Positions 1 to 6,726 are shown, counted from the first letter of the stretch. The stretch: DNA of 15,215 nt from an uncultured Campylobacter sp. (GCF_938031315.1 NZ_CALHHT010000261.1:1-15215), one strand, 5' to 3'. Program-made: numbers and translations. The notes: generated from the sequence alone by a model not told the origin.

Positions 1-358
1 TCGCTTTGGCCTTTTTGGCGTTTTCTTGGCGCTGATCGAGCGTCATCGGCGGGAAAAATAGCTTCACGCTCTCGCCGTCATTAGTAGGGTTTACGCCGAT
101 ATTTGCCGCTGCGATCGCGCTTTCGATCGCCTTTAGCATCGGCTTTTCCCACGGCGTGATCGAGATCGTAACCGCATCGGTCGAAAGGACGGTTGCGACC
201 TGATTTAGCGGAGTTTGCGAGCCGTAATAATCCACGAAAATATGATCCAGGATCGCCACGCTCACCTTGCCGGTACGTAGCGTCGTAAAGTCCTTTTTCA
301 AAGCCTCGATAGCTCGATCGCCGTTTGCTCTTTGCTCTTTGTAGATAGCTTCTAGCAT
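1..358 (-). CDS. frr: Ribosome recycling factor, 3'-truncated by window edge
   Basis: Ribosome recycling factor releases the post-termination 70S complex together with EF-G in the cytoplasm. Reading the minus strand from the ATG at 358-356 gives a protein starting MLEAIYKEQRANGDRAIEAL, followed by typical RRF segments (LRTGKVSVAILD, VDYYGSQTPLNQVA, ITPWEKPMLKAIESAI, NIGVNPTNDGESVKLFFPPMT). About 119 of the usual 185 or so residues are present; the C-terminus lies beyond base 1. An AAGGA Shine-Dalgarno sits about 7 nt before the ATG. A 93-residue frame overlapping on the same strand (362-81) is a shadow. frr follows secG, as I recall for C. jejuni, but a hairpin and a TATAAT box lie between them, so it probably has its own promoter. 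Identity is certain from sequence. Confidence 0.96.
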   Translation of the reverse strand, partial: MLEAIYKEQRANGDRAIEALKKDFTTLRTGKVSVAILDHIFVDYYGSQTPLNQVATVLSTDAVTISITPWEKPMLKAIESAIAAANIGVNPTNDGESVKLFFPPMTLDQRQENAKKAKA

Positions 359-385
359 TCAAATCCTTTAAATAAAATTTGCGAA

Positions 386-391
386 ATTATA
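386..391 (-). promoter_or_regulatory. Predicted sigma70 -10 box for frr
   Basis: The minus strand reads TATAAT about 28 bases before the frr start codon, preceded by a T-rich stretch. This fits the Campylobacter housekeeping promoter pattern, which often lacks a -35 box. A hairpin separates it from secG. The transcription start is inferred. Confidence 0.55.
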
Positions 392-413
392 GCGTTAAAA
401 AAATAAGAATAGC

Positions 414-444
414 ATTTAAAAGCGCGGATTTTGCGCTTTTAAAT
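414..444 (-). terminator. Perfect 12-bp inverted repeat between secG and frr
   Basis: ATTTAAAAGCGC (414-425) and GCGCTTTTAAAT (433-444) form a perfect 12-bp stem with a 7-base loop. It lies 15 bases downstream of the secG stop codon. The A- and T-rich stem ends make it potentially bidirectional. On the minus strand the clean U tract comes only about 10 bases later, so termination may be partial, with some read-through into frr. Confidence 0.55.
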
Positions 445-459
445 TTTAAAATTTAGAGT

Positions 460-981
460 TTATTTGGTTGTGTTTTGATCTGCGGAAGCGGCGCTCGCAT
501 TGATATCGCTTGCGGCGCTTGATGCTTGCGATTCGGCAGATACGGCAGTATCGGTCGCAGGAGCTGCGGGCGCTTCGATCTTCGGAGCTGTTGAATTTGC
601 CTCGCTGCTATTTACGGGATTTGCTTCGGTGCTTGCCGGAGTGAAATTGGGCTTTGCGCCGGGAGCCGGGATGGACGGCACGCCCGGAACGGCGTTTGGC
701 ACGGATTTAGTAGCATTTGCTTCGATCTTTACGCGATCTACGACGGAGGTCTTGGCGTCTTGCTGATAGAAATACGCAAGCACAAGTGTATTTATCACGA
801 ATAAAATTCCCATCGCGGCGGTAAATTTAGCTAAAAATCCCGCCGGGCCCTTCGCTCCGAATAAGCTTTCGTTGCTTCCGCTGTATGCGCCAAGCCCGAT
901 AGAAGAGCTCTTTTGCAGCAGGACGGAGATCGTAATTATCACGGCGAAGACGACTTGTAAAACCAAAAATAACGTAGTCAC
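460..981 (-). CDS. secG: Protein translocase subunit SecG with long C-terminal tail
   Basis: SecG is the small accessory subunit of the SecYEG translocon in the inner membrane. Two hydrophobic segments are visible (residues about 2-20 and 52-72). They flank the conserved cytoplasmic loop with QKSSSIGLGAYSG and SLFGAKGPAGFLAK, which is the SecG signature. The start codon is GTG (981-979), with AAAAGG about 8 nt upstream. Residues from about 75 to 173 form a low-complexity tail rich in Ala, Ser, Pro, Asn and Glu, predicted periplasmic from the usual Nout-Cout topology. Epsilonproteobacterial SecG is typically about 110-130 residues by my recollection, so this tail is long. The gene is transcribed toward frr. 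Identity is secure; the role of the tail is unknown. Confidence 0.95.
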   Translation of the reverse strand: MTTLFLVLQVVFAVIITISVLLQKSSSIGLGAYSGSNESLFGAKGPAGFLAKFTAAMGILFVINTLVLAYFYQQDAKTSVVDRVKIEANATKSVPNAVPGVPSIPAPGAKPNFTPASTEANPVNSSEANSTAPKIEAPAAPATDTAVSAESQASSAASDINASAASADQNTTK

Positions 982-1013
982 TATAAAAACCTTTTGAAAA
1001 AATTGAATTCGCG

Positions 1014-1019
1014 ATTATA
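1014..1019 (-). promoter_or_regulatory. Predicted -10 box for secG
   Basis: The minus strand reads TATAAT about 33 bases before the secG GTG start, in an AT-rich gap after the hairpin that ends the preceding gene. No convincing -35 is seen, as is usual in Campylobacter. Confidence 0.55.
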
Positions 1020-1048
1020 ATAAAAGATTTATAAATTTTAAGTTAAGA

Positions 1049-1071
1049 GTGCACCGCACGAAGCGGTGCAT
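1049..1071 (-). terminator. Hairpin downstream of the Bax inhibitor-like gene
   Basis: TGCACCGC (1050-1057) pairs perfectly with GCGGTGCA (1063-1070) across a 5-base loop that reads TTCGT on the minus strand, extendable by a G-T pair. It sits 6 bases after the stop codon of the 1772-1077 gene. The following minus-strand sequence is AT-rich but lacks a run of T, so intrinsic termination is probable rather than certain. Confidence 0.55.
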
Positions 1072-1076
1072 AGAAT

Positions 1077-1772
1077 TTAGTCTCTGCTTGCGCCGAAAAT
1101 TCTTAGTAGCGCAAGGAAGAGGTTGTAGATGTTTAGATACATACTCACGGCGGCCATTATAGGTGAAGCATAGGTGCCGTTTATGATATTTTTAGTATCA
1201 TAGATGATATACATCGAAAAGATTAAAGCCGAAAAAGCTGAAATCGCTATATCAAGCACGGTGCTTTTGAAAAAGAAGTAGTTCAAAAGGCTTAGCACGA
1301 TAATAGCCACAAGCGATACCAATAGCGGCTTTCCCCAAGAGTCGAAATTTGTCTTTGTATTCATCGCATAAACGGTAAGAGCACCGAAAGTAATCGCTGT
1401 AGCCACAAACGCATGCGTTACCACGTCTCCGGCACCCGCTGCGATATAAATAGCGATCAATTTACCTAGAGTAAGACCGGTAATAAAGGTAAATGCAAAA
1501 AGCAAAACCAGCGCGATCGTGTTGGCGCCGCGATTTACGGCTGCTTGCATACCGAAGATCAGCCCCATTAAAACTACCAGATATAAAATCGGATGAAGAG
1601 CCAAGCTCACGCCGAAACTCATCGCCACAAAAGCCCCTGCCGCCGCAGCTATCATCGAAGCGGTTAGAAGCGCGTAGGTTTGTTTAATGGTCTGAGAGAT
1701 TCGTCCTTGTTCCAGTGACGCGTCCGATAGCTCGTAGCCGTCCGCGTAATTTCGTCTGTCGTATAGACTCAT
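1077..1772 (-). CDS. Bax inhibitor-1 / YccA family integral membrane protein
   Basis: A 231-residue, very hydrophobic protein with about seven membrane segments from residue 33 on, after a short polar N-terminus containing Tyr and Arg (SLYDRRNYADGYELSD). It resembles the bacterial Bax1-I family (YbhL/YccA/YetJ): the QTYALLTASMIAAAAGAF first helix, the FGMQAAVNRGANTIALVLLF region, and a C-terminal IYDTKNIINGTYASPIMAA segment carrying the Asp typical of the pH-gated calcium leak site in this family. Members include a modulator of FtsH proteolysis (YccA) and a calcium leak channel (YetJ); the role here is not known. The ATG is preceded by GAAGGAGA. In C. jejuni, by recollection, a membrane-protein gene occupies this place between secG and the carbonic anhydrase gene. 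Confidence 0.9.
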   Translation of the reverse strand: MSLYDRRNYADGYELSDASLEQGRISQTIKQTYALLTASMIAAAAGAFVAMSFGVSLALHPILYLVVLMGLIFGMQAAVNRGANTIALVLLFAFTFITGLTLGKLIAIYIAAGAGDVVTHAFVATAITFGALTVYAMNTKTNFDSWGKPLLVSLVAIIVLSLLNYFFFKSTVLDIAISAFSALIFSMYIIYDTKNIINGTYASPIMAAVSMYLNIYNLFLALLRIFGASRD

Positions 1773-1824
1773 ATCTTTCTCCTTCTTTTGATTTATGAGC
1801 GGGGAGTTTAGCGAAAATTTGGTA

Positions 1825-1830
1825 AATATA
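1825..1830 (-). promoter_or_regulatory. Possible -10 box for the Bax inhibitor-like gene
   Basis: The minus strand reads TATATT about 52 bases before the start codon of the 1772-1077 gene, in the divergent AT-rich gap shared with the carbonic anhydrase promoter. Other AT hexamers nearby would serve equally well, so the exact site is uncertain. Confidence 0.3.
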
Positions 1831-1873
1831 TAATTAAAAATTCCCAGAATTCTATCTATTTATGAAAGTAATA

Positions 1874-1879
1874 TATAAT
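1874..1879 (+). promoter_or_regulatory. Predicted -10 box for the carbonic anhydrase operon
   Basis: TATAAT lies 24 bases before the ATG at 1904, and AAGGAGA follows as Shine-Dalgarno. This would give a short leader and drive the overlapping four-gene operon that ends at 5549. A second TATAAT at 1829-1834 is a possible alternative. Confidence 0.55.
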
Positions 1880-1903
1880 TCCCGACTTTTTTAAGGAGAA
1901 AGT

Positions 1904-2572
1904 ATGCCCAGCCAGTTAATAAATGGAGCTATTAAATTTATGGAAGAAAATTTCGCCGAGCACGCCGAGCTTTTCGGAAGTCTGGCAAATCATCAAAAGC
2001 CCCACACGCTTTTTATCGGCTGCTCTGACTCGCGCGTGGTGCCAAGCTTAATTACCTCAACGCTTCCAGGAGAGCTTTTCGTCGTGCGAAATATTGCAAA
2101 CGTCGTTCCTCCATACCGCATTAGCGAGGAATTTTTAGCAACTACCTCAGCGATTGAATACGCGCTATATTCGCTAAATATCAAAAATATCATCGTTTGC
2201 GGACACAGCAACTGCGGCGGTTGCGCAGCGCTGTTTTACGATGCTAAAAAGCTCGAAAAAATTCCAAACGTAAGGCGCTGGCTAAATTTAATGCAGCCCG
2301 TAAAAGACGAGGTCGAAAAGCTAAAAGATCTCGGCACCGACAAGCGTGAGTGGATCACCGAGCGGCTAAATATTATAAATTCCATGCAAAATTTACTTAG
2401 CTTTCCTGGCATCAAAGACGCCTATAAAAACGGCGAGATTAAAATTTACGGCTGGCACTACGTCATCGAAACGGGCGAGCTATTCAACTACGACGACGAA
2501 GGCGCGCATTTTACGCTATTAAATAAGGGAATGGATTATGAAAAAATCTATAATCAGCTTTTTAACGATTAG
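1904..2572 (+). CDS. canB: Beta-class carbonic anhydrase
   Basis: Reversibly hydrates CO2 to bicarbonate with a zinc centre in the cytoplasm. Campylobacter grow under high CO2 and need bicarbonate for carboxylases. The beta-class motifs are complete: GCSDSRVVP gives Cys40, Asp42 and Arg44, and CGHSNCGGC gives His101 and Cys104, so all zinc ligands and the Asp-Arg dyad are present. The length of 222 residues is normal. The start has AAGGAGA about 6 nt upstream. The 3' end overlaps the next gene by 35 bases, so the channel gene is probably translationally coupled to it. By recollection it corresponds to the C. jejuni gene between the Bax inhibitor-like and MscS-like genes. Confidence 0.95.
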   Translation: MPSQLINGAIKFMEENFAEHAELFGSLANHQKPHTLFIGCSDSRVVPSLITSTLPGELFVVRNIANVVPPYRISEEFLATTSAIEYALYSLNIKNIIVCGHSNCGGCAALFYDAKKLEKIPNVRRWLNLMQPVKDEVEKLKDLGTDKREWITERLNIINSMQNLLSFPGIKDAYKNGEIKIYGWHYVIETGELFNYDDEGAHFTLLNKGMDYEKIYNQLFND

Positions 2573-4652
2573 TCTTTTTAGCACCACTTTAGCATTTGCA
2601 GATCTCAACACGACCGGCGAGGGAAGCTTTGTAGAGACGAATTCTTCTACTCCAGAGGCAAATCTTACTTTAGAAAACAACAAAACCGAGATCAAAAAAG
2701 AGGTCGCTAAAATTTTATCCAAATCCCTTGGTGCAGAGGATGGCAATAAAACTGAAGTAATAAATATGATCGCAGAAAAGGTCGCTAAAACGGAGACTTC
2801 GCAGAAAAAAGCTCCTAACGGCGAGACGCTTATCTCTGTAATCAAAGAGATTAAAAAGCTAAATTTGCAGCGCAGCTCCCTGCTTAACGGCGGCGATGCC
2901 AACGCGAGCAAAAACGAACTGGACGCCATCGATCGCAATAAAGCTAAGCTCTTTGATCGCTTACCTTTCGCGATTACGCAGCAGGATATGGATATCGAAA
3001 GCATAATGTCGTATGCGCAAAATAAAAAGAACATCCAAACTACGCTCAAAAAATACGCTAAAAAGCAGAGCTCTCCCGAATACGTAAATGCAAGCGCGGA
3101 TTTAGAAAAGATGGAAATGGCAGAGATCTTTTATACCTCACTTATGAAAATTGAGGATATGTTTGTAAACGGCGCAAGCAGAAGCGCACTTGAAAGCGAG
3201 CTGAGTAGCACGCTACTAAATATCCAAACTAGGGATTTTAGCAAACTTAATGATTTGAAAAATAATCTAAGCAATCAAGAGCAGATAGACGCCCTAGAAT
3301 CTAAAATCAACGATTTGAAAAACGACAAGCAGACCTACGACGAGGTGCTTACGTATCTATCGCGAAATAGCGATCTACTCGCAAGCAGCGTGGTTTTTAC
3401 GAGCTTAAATTTTAAATCGGTGATAGATTATATCAACGATAAAATTCCGTTTAAGCTCAGCCACGTAAATTTCGGCAAGCTCATTCTAATCACGCTGATT
3501 ACGCTATTTTTCTACTCGCTTCGCAGGCTGCTTGCCAACATCATCTATTTCGTATTTAAATTCTTTAATAAAAGCTTTTCGCTGGATAGCGAAACTCTAA
3601 AAACGCAAGTAGTGGGCATTATCAAGCGTCCGATGGGTATTTTGCTGATCGCTTATTCGGTCGATATCTGTCTTAGTATATTTTATTATCCGGCGCCCGT
3701 GCCGATAAAATTTGCAAATTTATTCTCGATCGTTTATGTGGTGCTTTGGGCATGGCTCATCATCGAGATCATCGATGGTTACGGCATTATTGTGCTTGGA
3801 AACATCACGAAAAAAGGCATCAGAAAAGATATCATAAATCTAGTCGTTAAAATTCTATACGTCATCGTAATCATCATCGCCGCACTTTTGGTGCTAAAGC
3901 GTCTGGGCTTTGACATCTCGGCGCTTATGGCATCGCTTGGAATCGGCGGACTTGCGATCGCATTTGCGACTAAGGACATCATCGCTAATTTCTTCTCATC
4001 CGTGATGCTATTATTTGATAATTCATTCTCGCAAGGAGACTGGGTTGTATTAGGCGACATAGAAGGAAACGTCGTAGAAACGGGCTTTAGAAAGACGACG
4101 ATCAGGACCTTTGATAACGCTCTTGTTTTTGTGCCGAATTCCAACATAATGGCGCAAAATATCAAAAACTGGAGCCGCAGGAAGGTAGGACGGAATTTAA
4201 AGCTTACCGTGGGCGTCGAATATGGTGCGAGCACGGCTCAACTGCGAAAGTGCGTAAACGACATCAAAGAGATGCTAAAATCTCACCCAGGCATCGCTCA
4301 GTCTGCCGATACGGCATTAAATTCTAAAGATTTTCGTATGCGCTATAGACAAAATATGGTCTCTATCGACGATTTAGCGGGCTATAAAAGCACTATGTTC
4401 GTGGCGTTAGATAGCTTTGGCGATTCGTCTATTAATATTTTAGTTTACTGCTTCACAAAAACCGTAATATGGGCAAATTTCATCCAAACTAAAGAGGATG
4501 TTTTATTTAAAATAATGGAGATCGTGGAGCAAAACGGACTATCGTTTGCCTTCCCATCGCAGAGCGTTTATATCGAAAATATCCCGGAAATAGCAAGCGA
4601 ATGCGTAAAATCAAAAGTAAATTCCAACGACAAAGGAGAGCAAAATGGCTGA
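2538..4652 (+). CDS. Large MscS-family mechanosensitive ion channel
   Basis: A 704-residue inner-membrane channel expected to release solutes on hypo-osmotic shock. Residues 1-21 form a signal peptide (Ala-Phe-Ala before the likely cut). Residues 22 to about 305 are a polar periplasmic region with helical and coiled-coil stretches. Hydrophobic segments follow at about 313-342, 366-385, 395-420 and 434-455, and then the MscS pore helix and signature (GIGGLAIAFATKDIIANFF, residues 468-486). The beta domain runs from about 494, with FVPNSNIMAQNIKNWSR at 531-547. It is larger than E. coli MscS (286 residues) and nearer the MscK/YbdG-type extended members. The start at 2538 lies inside the carbonic anhydrase gene, with AAGGGA at 2525-2530. 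The stop overlaps the next gene by 8 bases. Confidence 0.93.
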   Translation: MKKSIISFLTISLFSTTLAFADLNTTGEGSFVETNSSTPEANLTLENNKTEIKKEVAKILSKSLGAEDGNKTEVINMIAEKVAKTETSQKKAPNGETLISVIKEIKKLNLQRSSLLNGGDANASKNELDAIDRNKAKLFDRLPFAITQQDMDIESIMSYAQNKKNIQTTLKKYAKKQSSPEYVNASADLEKMEMAEIFYTSLMKIEDMFVNGASRSALESELSSTLLNIQTRDFSKLNDLKNNLSNQEQIDALESKINDLKNDKQTYDEVLTYLSRNSDLLASSVVFTSLNFKSVIDYINDKIPFKLSHVNFGKLILITLITLFFYSLRRLLANIIYFVFKFFNKSFSLDSETLKTQVVGIIKRPMGILLIAYSVDICLSIFYYPAPVPIKFANLFSIVYVVLWAWLIIEIIDGYGIIVLGNITKKGIRKDIINLVVKILYVIVIIIAALLVLKRLGFDISALMASLGIGGLAIAFATKDIIANFFSSVMLLFDNSFSQGDWVVLGDIEGNVVETGFRKTTIRTFDNALVFVPNSNIMAQNIKNWSRRKVGRNLKLTVGVEYGASTAQLRKCVNDIKEMLKSHPGIAQSADTALNSKDFRMRYRQNMVSIDDLAGYKSTMFVALDSFGDSSINILVYCFTKTVIWANFIQTKEDVLFKIMEIVEQNGLSFAFPSQSVYIENIPEIASECVKSKVNSNDKGEQNG

Positions 4653-4818
4653 TTTCGATGACTTCGAAGACGAAGAGTTCGATGAGGACGAATACGAGGA
4701 CGATGATTTAATCGGAGGCGACGAGAGTTACAACTACAACTACGACGAGGACGATTACAGCTACGAAGACGACGATGGTTTCAACGATTATAGCGATTTG
4801 GACAGCGAGGATTATTAG
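4645..4818 (+). CDS. Highly acidic 57-residue protein, function unknown
   Basis: A short gene starting at ATG 4645, 8 bases inside the end of the channel gene, with AAAGGAGAG just upstream as a strong Shine-Dalgarno. The product has 20 Asp and 10 Glu in 57 residues, 8 Tyr, 4 Phe, and no Lys, Arg, His or Cys. It starts MADFDDFEDEEFDEDEYEDD and ends with an Asn/Tyr/Asp-rich part. There is no signal peptide or membrane segment, and it is probably disordered. Its TAG stop shares its G with the GTG start of the following superoxide dismutase homologue, so the two are probably translationally coupled. Such acidic peptides can bind di- or trivalent metal ions or basic surfaces; that is inference, and I recognise no named family. 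The strong ribosome site and precise overlaps argue that it is real. Confidence 0.85.
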   Translation: MADFDDFEDEEFDEDEYEDDDLIGGDESYNYNYDEDDYSYEDDDGFNDYSDLDSEDY

Positions 4819-5549
4819 TGTTTAGATCCAGGGCGCTGCCTTTTGATCCGCGCACGAATAAAATCGCGAGCTTGCAGAGTTTGAAATTTCATCACGGCGG
4901 GCTTTGCGAGGACTACGTCTCCGCCCTAAATCAAGATATAGCGGACACGCCGATACAAAACGCGGATCTTTTTACGATCATCACGCAGTCGTTCAAAGAG
5001 GCGCGCGACGAGGAGTGCAATTTTTCGCAAATTTCAAAGCTTTATAAAATTTGCCTAGGTTTTAGCCGTATTTTTAACAACGCCTCTGAAATTTACAACC
5101 ACGATTTTTACTTCGACTGTATCGCGCAACCAAGCGAGCCTAGCGGTGAGCTAGCGGACGCTTTAGCGCAGGCTTTCGGCGGGATGGAAAATTTTAAAAG
5201 CGAGTTTTTAAAGCGCGCGATGGGGCTTTTCGGTAGCGGCTGGTGCTGGCTCGTATGCGACGAGCGCGGCGCAAATTTAGAAATCATCACGACGCAAAAT
5301 GCAGACACGCCGATCGCACGCGGCAAAATTCCACTGCTTGCCTGCGATCTTTGGGAGCACGCCTATTATGCCGATCATCAAAATGTACGCAGGTCCTACG
5401 TAGAGAATTTCTTGCGCTTTGCGGATTTCGGCTTTGCAAGCGACGCCTACTTCCAGGCGAAAAAGCAAGGACTTGACTCCGTAAAGCTCTACATCAGCGA
5501 GCTTCACCCCGCCGCATCTTCGCGCTGCGATTGCGGCTGCTGCGGGTAG
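4818..5549 (+). CDS. Divergent Fe/Mn superoxide dismutase homologue with Cys-rich tail
   Basis: A 243-residue protein of the Fe/Mn superoxide dismutase fold, without signal peptide. The four metal ligands are retained: His25 (in KFHHGG), His95 (FNNASEIYNHDFYF), Asp177 and His181 (DLWEHAYY); Tyr33 and GSGWCWLV are also present. Several second-sphere residues are not standard. The positions of E. coli FeSOD His30 and His31 are Leu29 and Cys30, Gln69 is Glu91, and the Mn-type Gln position is Ala162. About 15 extra residues at the C-terminus end in CDCGCCG (Cys237, 239, 241, 242). The start is GTG, sharing a base with the preceding stop, with GAGGA at 4807-4811. A canonical SodB probably exists elsewhere in the genome, so this would be a paralogue with altered redox or metal properties (inference). 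Family membership is certain; dismutase activity is not. Confidence 0.88.
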   Translation: MFRSRALPFDPRTNKIASLQSLKFHHGGLCEDYVSALNQDIADTPIQNADLFTIITQSFKEARDEECNFSQISKLYKICLGFSRIFNNASEIYNHDFYFDCIAQPSEPSGELADALAQAFGGMENFKSEFLKRAMGLFGSGWCWLVCDERGANLEIITTQNADTPIARGKIPLLACDLWEHAYYADHQNVRRSYVENFLRFADFGFASDAYFQAKKQGLDSVKLYISELHPAASSRCDCGCCG

Positions 5550-5564
5550 CTTGCGCTACGCAGC
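5539..5564 (+). terminator. Strong hairpin spanning the stop codon of the dismutase gene
   Basis: GCTGC-GG-GTAGC-TTGC-GCTAC-GCAGC can fold into a 10-bp GC-rich stem with a two-base bulge and a four-base loop. The TAG stop at 5547-5549 lies inside it. No T run follows, so it may be a transcript-end stabiliser or a Rho-dependent end rather than an intrinsic terminator. It marks the end of the 1904-5549 operon. Confidence 0.4.
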
Positions 5565-5646
5565 CTCGAGCACCGCGGATTTTCGGCTCTCTATGACCGC
5601 CGCGCGCTAAATTTATAAACATTTTTCGCCTTTTGACGCCGTTATT

Positions 5647-6039
5647 TTACCTTGAGAATACTGTGCCGCGTAGCTCCAGGGTTGCTGTGAATGCTTCTAG
5701 CTCATTATCTCGCCACATGCTAAATTTATTTTTAGCCCATTTGGTACCTGCGTATTGAAATTTAACGCTACGAGCGAGCATCTTGCAAAATTTTAAAGTT
5801 GCAATAAGCCCATGAAATTTTCATACCGAAATAAGCAGCGCATTCTTTGCTTCCGTAATTATATAGAGAGGCGCTCTCTGCCTCCCTACTTTGTTCACCC
5901 ATGCCCTATTCGTAAAATTTTGTTTAGTAAAGCGGTCGGCAAATTTTAAAATATCAGCCAGATAAAATTTGCCGCGCCAAAGACAAGGTTGCGGTGAATT
6001 TGAATTTGGGCCTGAATAGCACGACTTGCGAACTGTGGG
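5647..6039 (-). pseudogene. Possible decayed gene, one in-frame TGA
   Basis: On the minus strand one frame stays open from 6039 to the TAA at 5649-5647 except for a TGA at 5823-5821. The two halves read like protein, for example KFADRFTKQNFTNRAWVNK and APLYIITEAKNALLISV before the TGA, and KFQYAGTKWAKNKFSMWRDN after it. There is no start codon with a ribosome site, and stops (TAG, TAA) lie just upstream at 6042-6040 and 6048-6046. I recognise no family. It may be the remnant of a hypothetical protein gene, or chance openness of AT/GC-mosaic intergenic DNA. Confidence 0.3.
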
Positions 6040-6264
6040 CTAAATTTAACTCAATTTGATCGCCAAATTTTACTCTTTCGGCGGTTGAAATTTCAGTGCC
6101 ATTTCGGCTTGAAATTTCGCTTTAAATCTTAAAAATTTGCGCTGCGCTGAGAAAAACTCGCTATGTCGAAAAGCCAAGTTATGCCGCGTCGAGTAATACC
6201 TGCGCGCTACGTGCGCCAAAATACAGCGCAGATTTTAAGCCACATCAAGTCAAATCATACAAGC

Positions 6265-6700
6265 TAGCCGCACTGCAGCACGAAGCCTCGTCCGTTTAAA
6301 GCATCGAGCCGTATTCGCAAGCCGTATAAAACTGCTCGGCGTAGAATTTTACTAGTTTAAACGCAGCACGTCGCTTCACAAATACAAAGCCGCATCATTT
6401 AAAGACGGCACTTGATGGCGCGGTATATGCGGCTGAAAAACAAATGCGCAAGGCTCGCTCGCTTAAAATTTTAAACCGCGCTTCAAAAATAAAGCCATGC
6501 TCGCTCGAAGTGCAAAGCCTCGCTCGTCCGTTTAAAGCGTGGAGCCCAAAATTTGTCCGAGACGTGAAGCCGCGCTTCAAAATGTAAGTCGAGCTCGCTT
6601 TAAGTACGAAGCCGTGAGTACTGAAAATGCGAAGCTACGCTCGTTAAAACGCAAAGCCGCGCTACTCAAAATTTTGAACCTTTTTAAAATTCCAAACCCG
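6265..6700. repeat. Degenerate short interspersed repeats
   Basis: A motif resembling AAGCCKCGCTYG with trailing TTTAAARCG recurs here with variable spacing. The clearest pair is GAAGCCTCGTCCGTTTAAAG continuing to CATCGAGCC (6282-6310) and the related 6514-6546 copy, which carries an extra CGCT and reads GTGGAGCC at its end. AAGCCGCGCTTCAAAAT-like copies occur near 6475 and 6565, and further variants near 6450, 6632 and 6655. The pattern looks like an old, diverged repeat family rather than a CRISPR array: spacing and sequence are both irregular. Confidence 0.5.
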
Positions 6701-6726
6701 CTTAAAATTTTAAAATTTAGCCCGCT

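Larger units (their letters stand above)
5550..6726. other. Long region without an intact gene
   Basis: About 1.18 kb between the dismutase homologue and the YwqK-repeat gene. No open frame with both a ribosome site and recognisable protein is seen on either strand. The first half (5647-6039, minus) has a coding-like frame with a single internal TGA. The second half (about 6265-6700) is made of degenerate GC-rich repeats. The whole stretch is punctuated by AAATTT hexamers (I count 18). The frame at 6539-6856 on the plus strand runs into the opposite-strand repeat gene and is probably spurious. Confidence 0.7.

Noticed and set aside
81..362. 93-residue minus-strand frame at the left edge
   Set aside because: It is out of frame with frr, which covers the same bases with a clear family match and ribosome site.
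6265..6700. Possible CRISPR array
   Set aside because: Repeats are degenerate and irregularly spaced, with no constant repeat or spacer length, and no cas gene is in the window.
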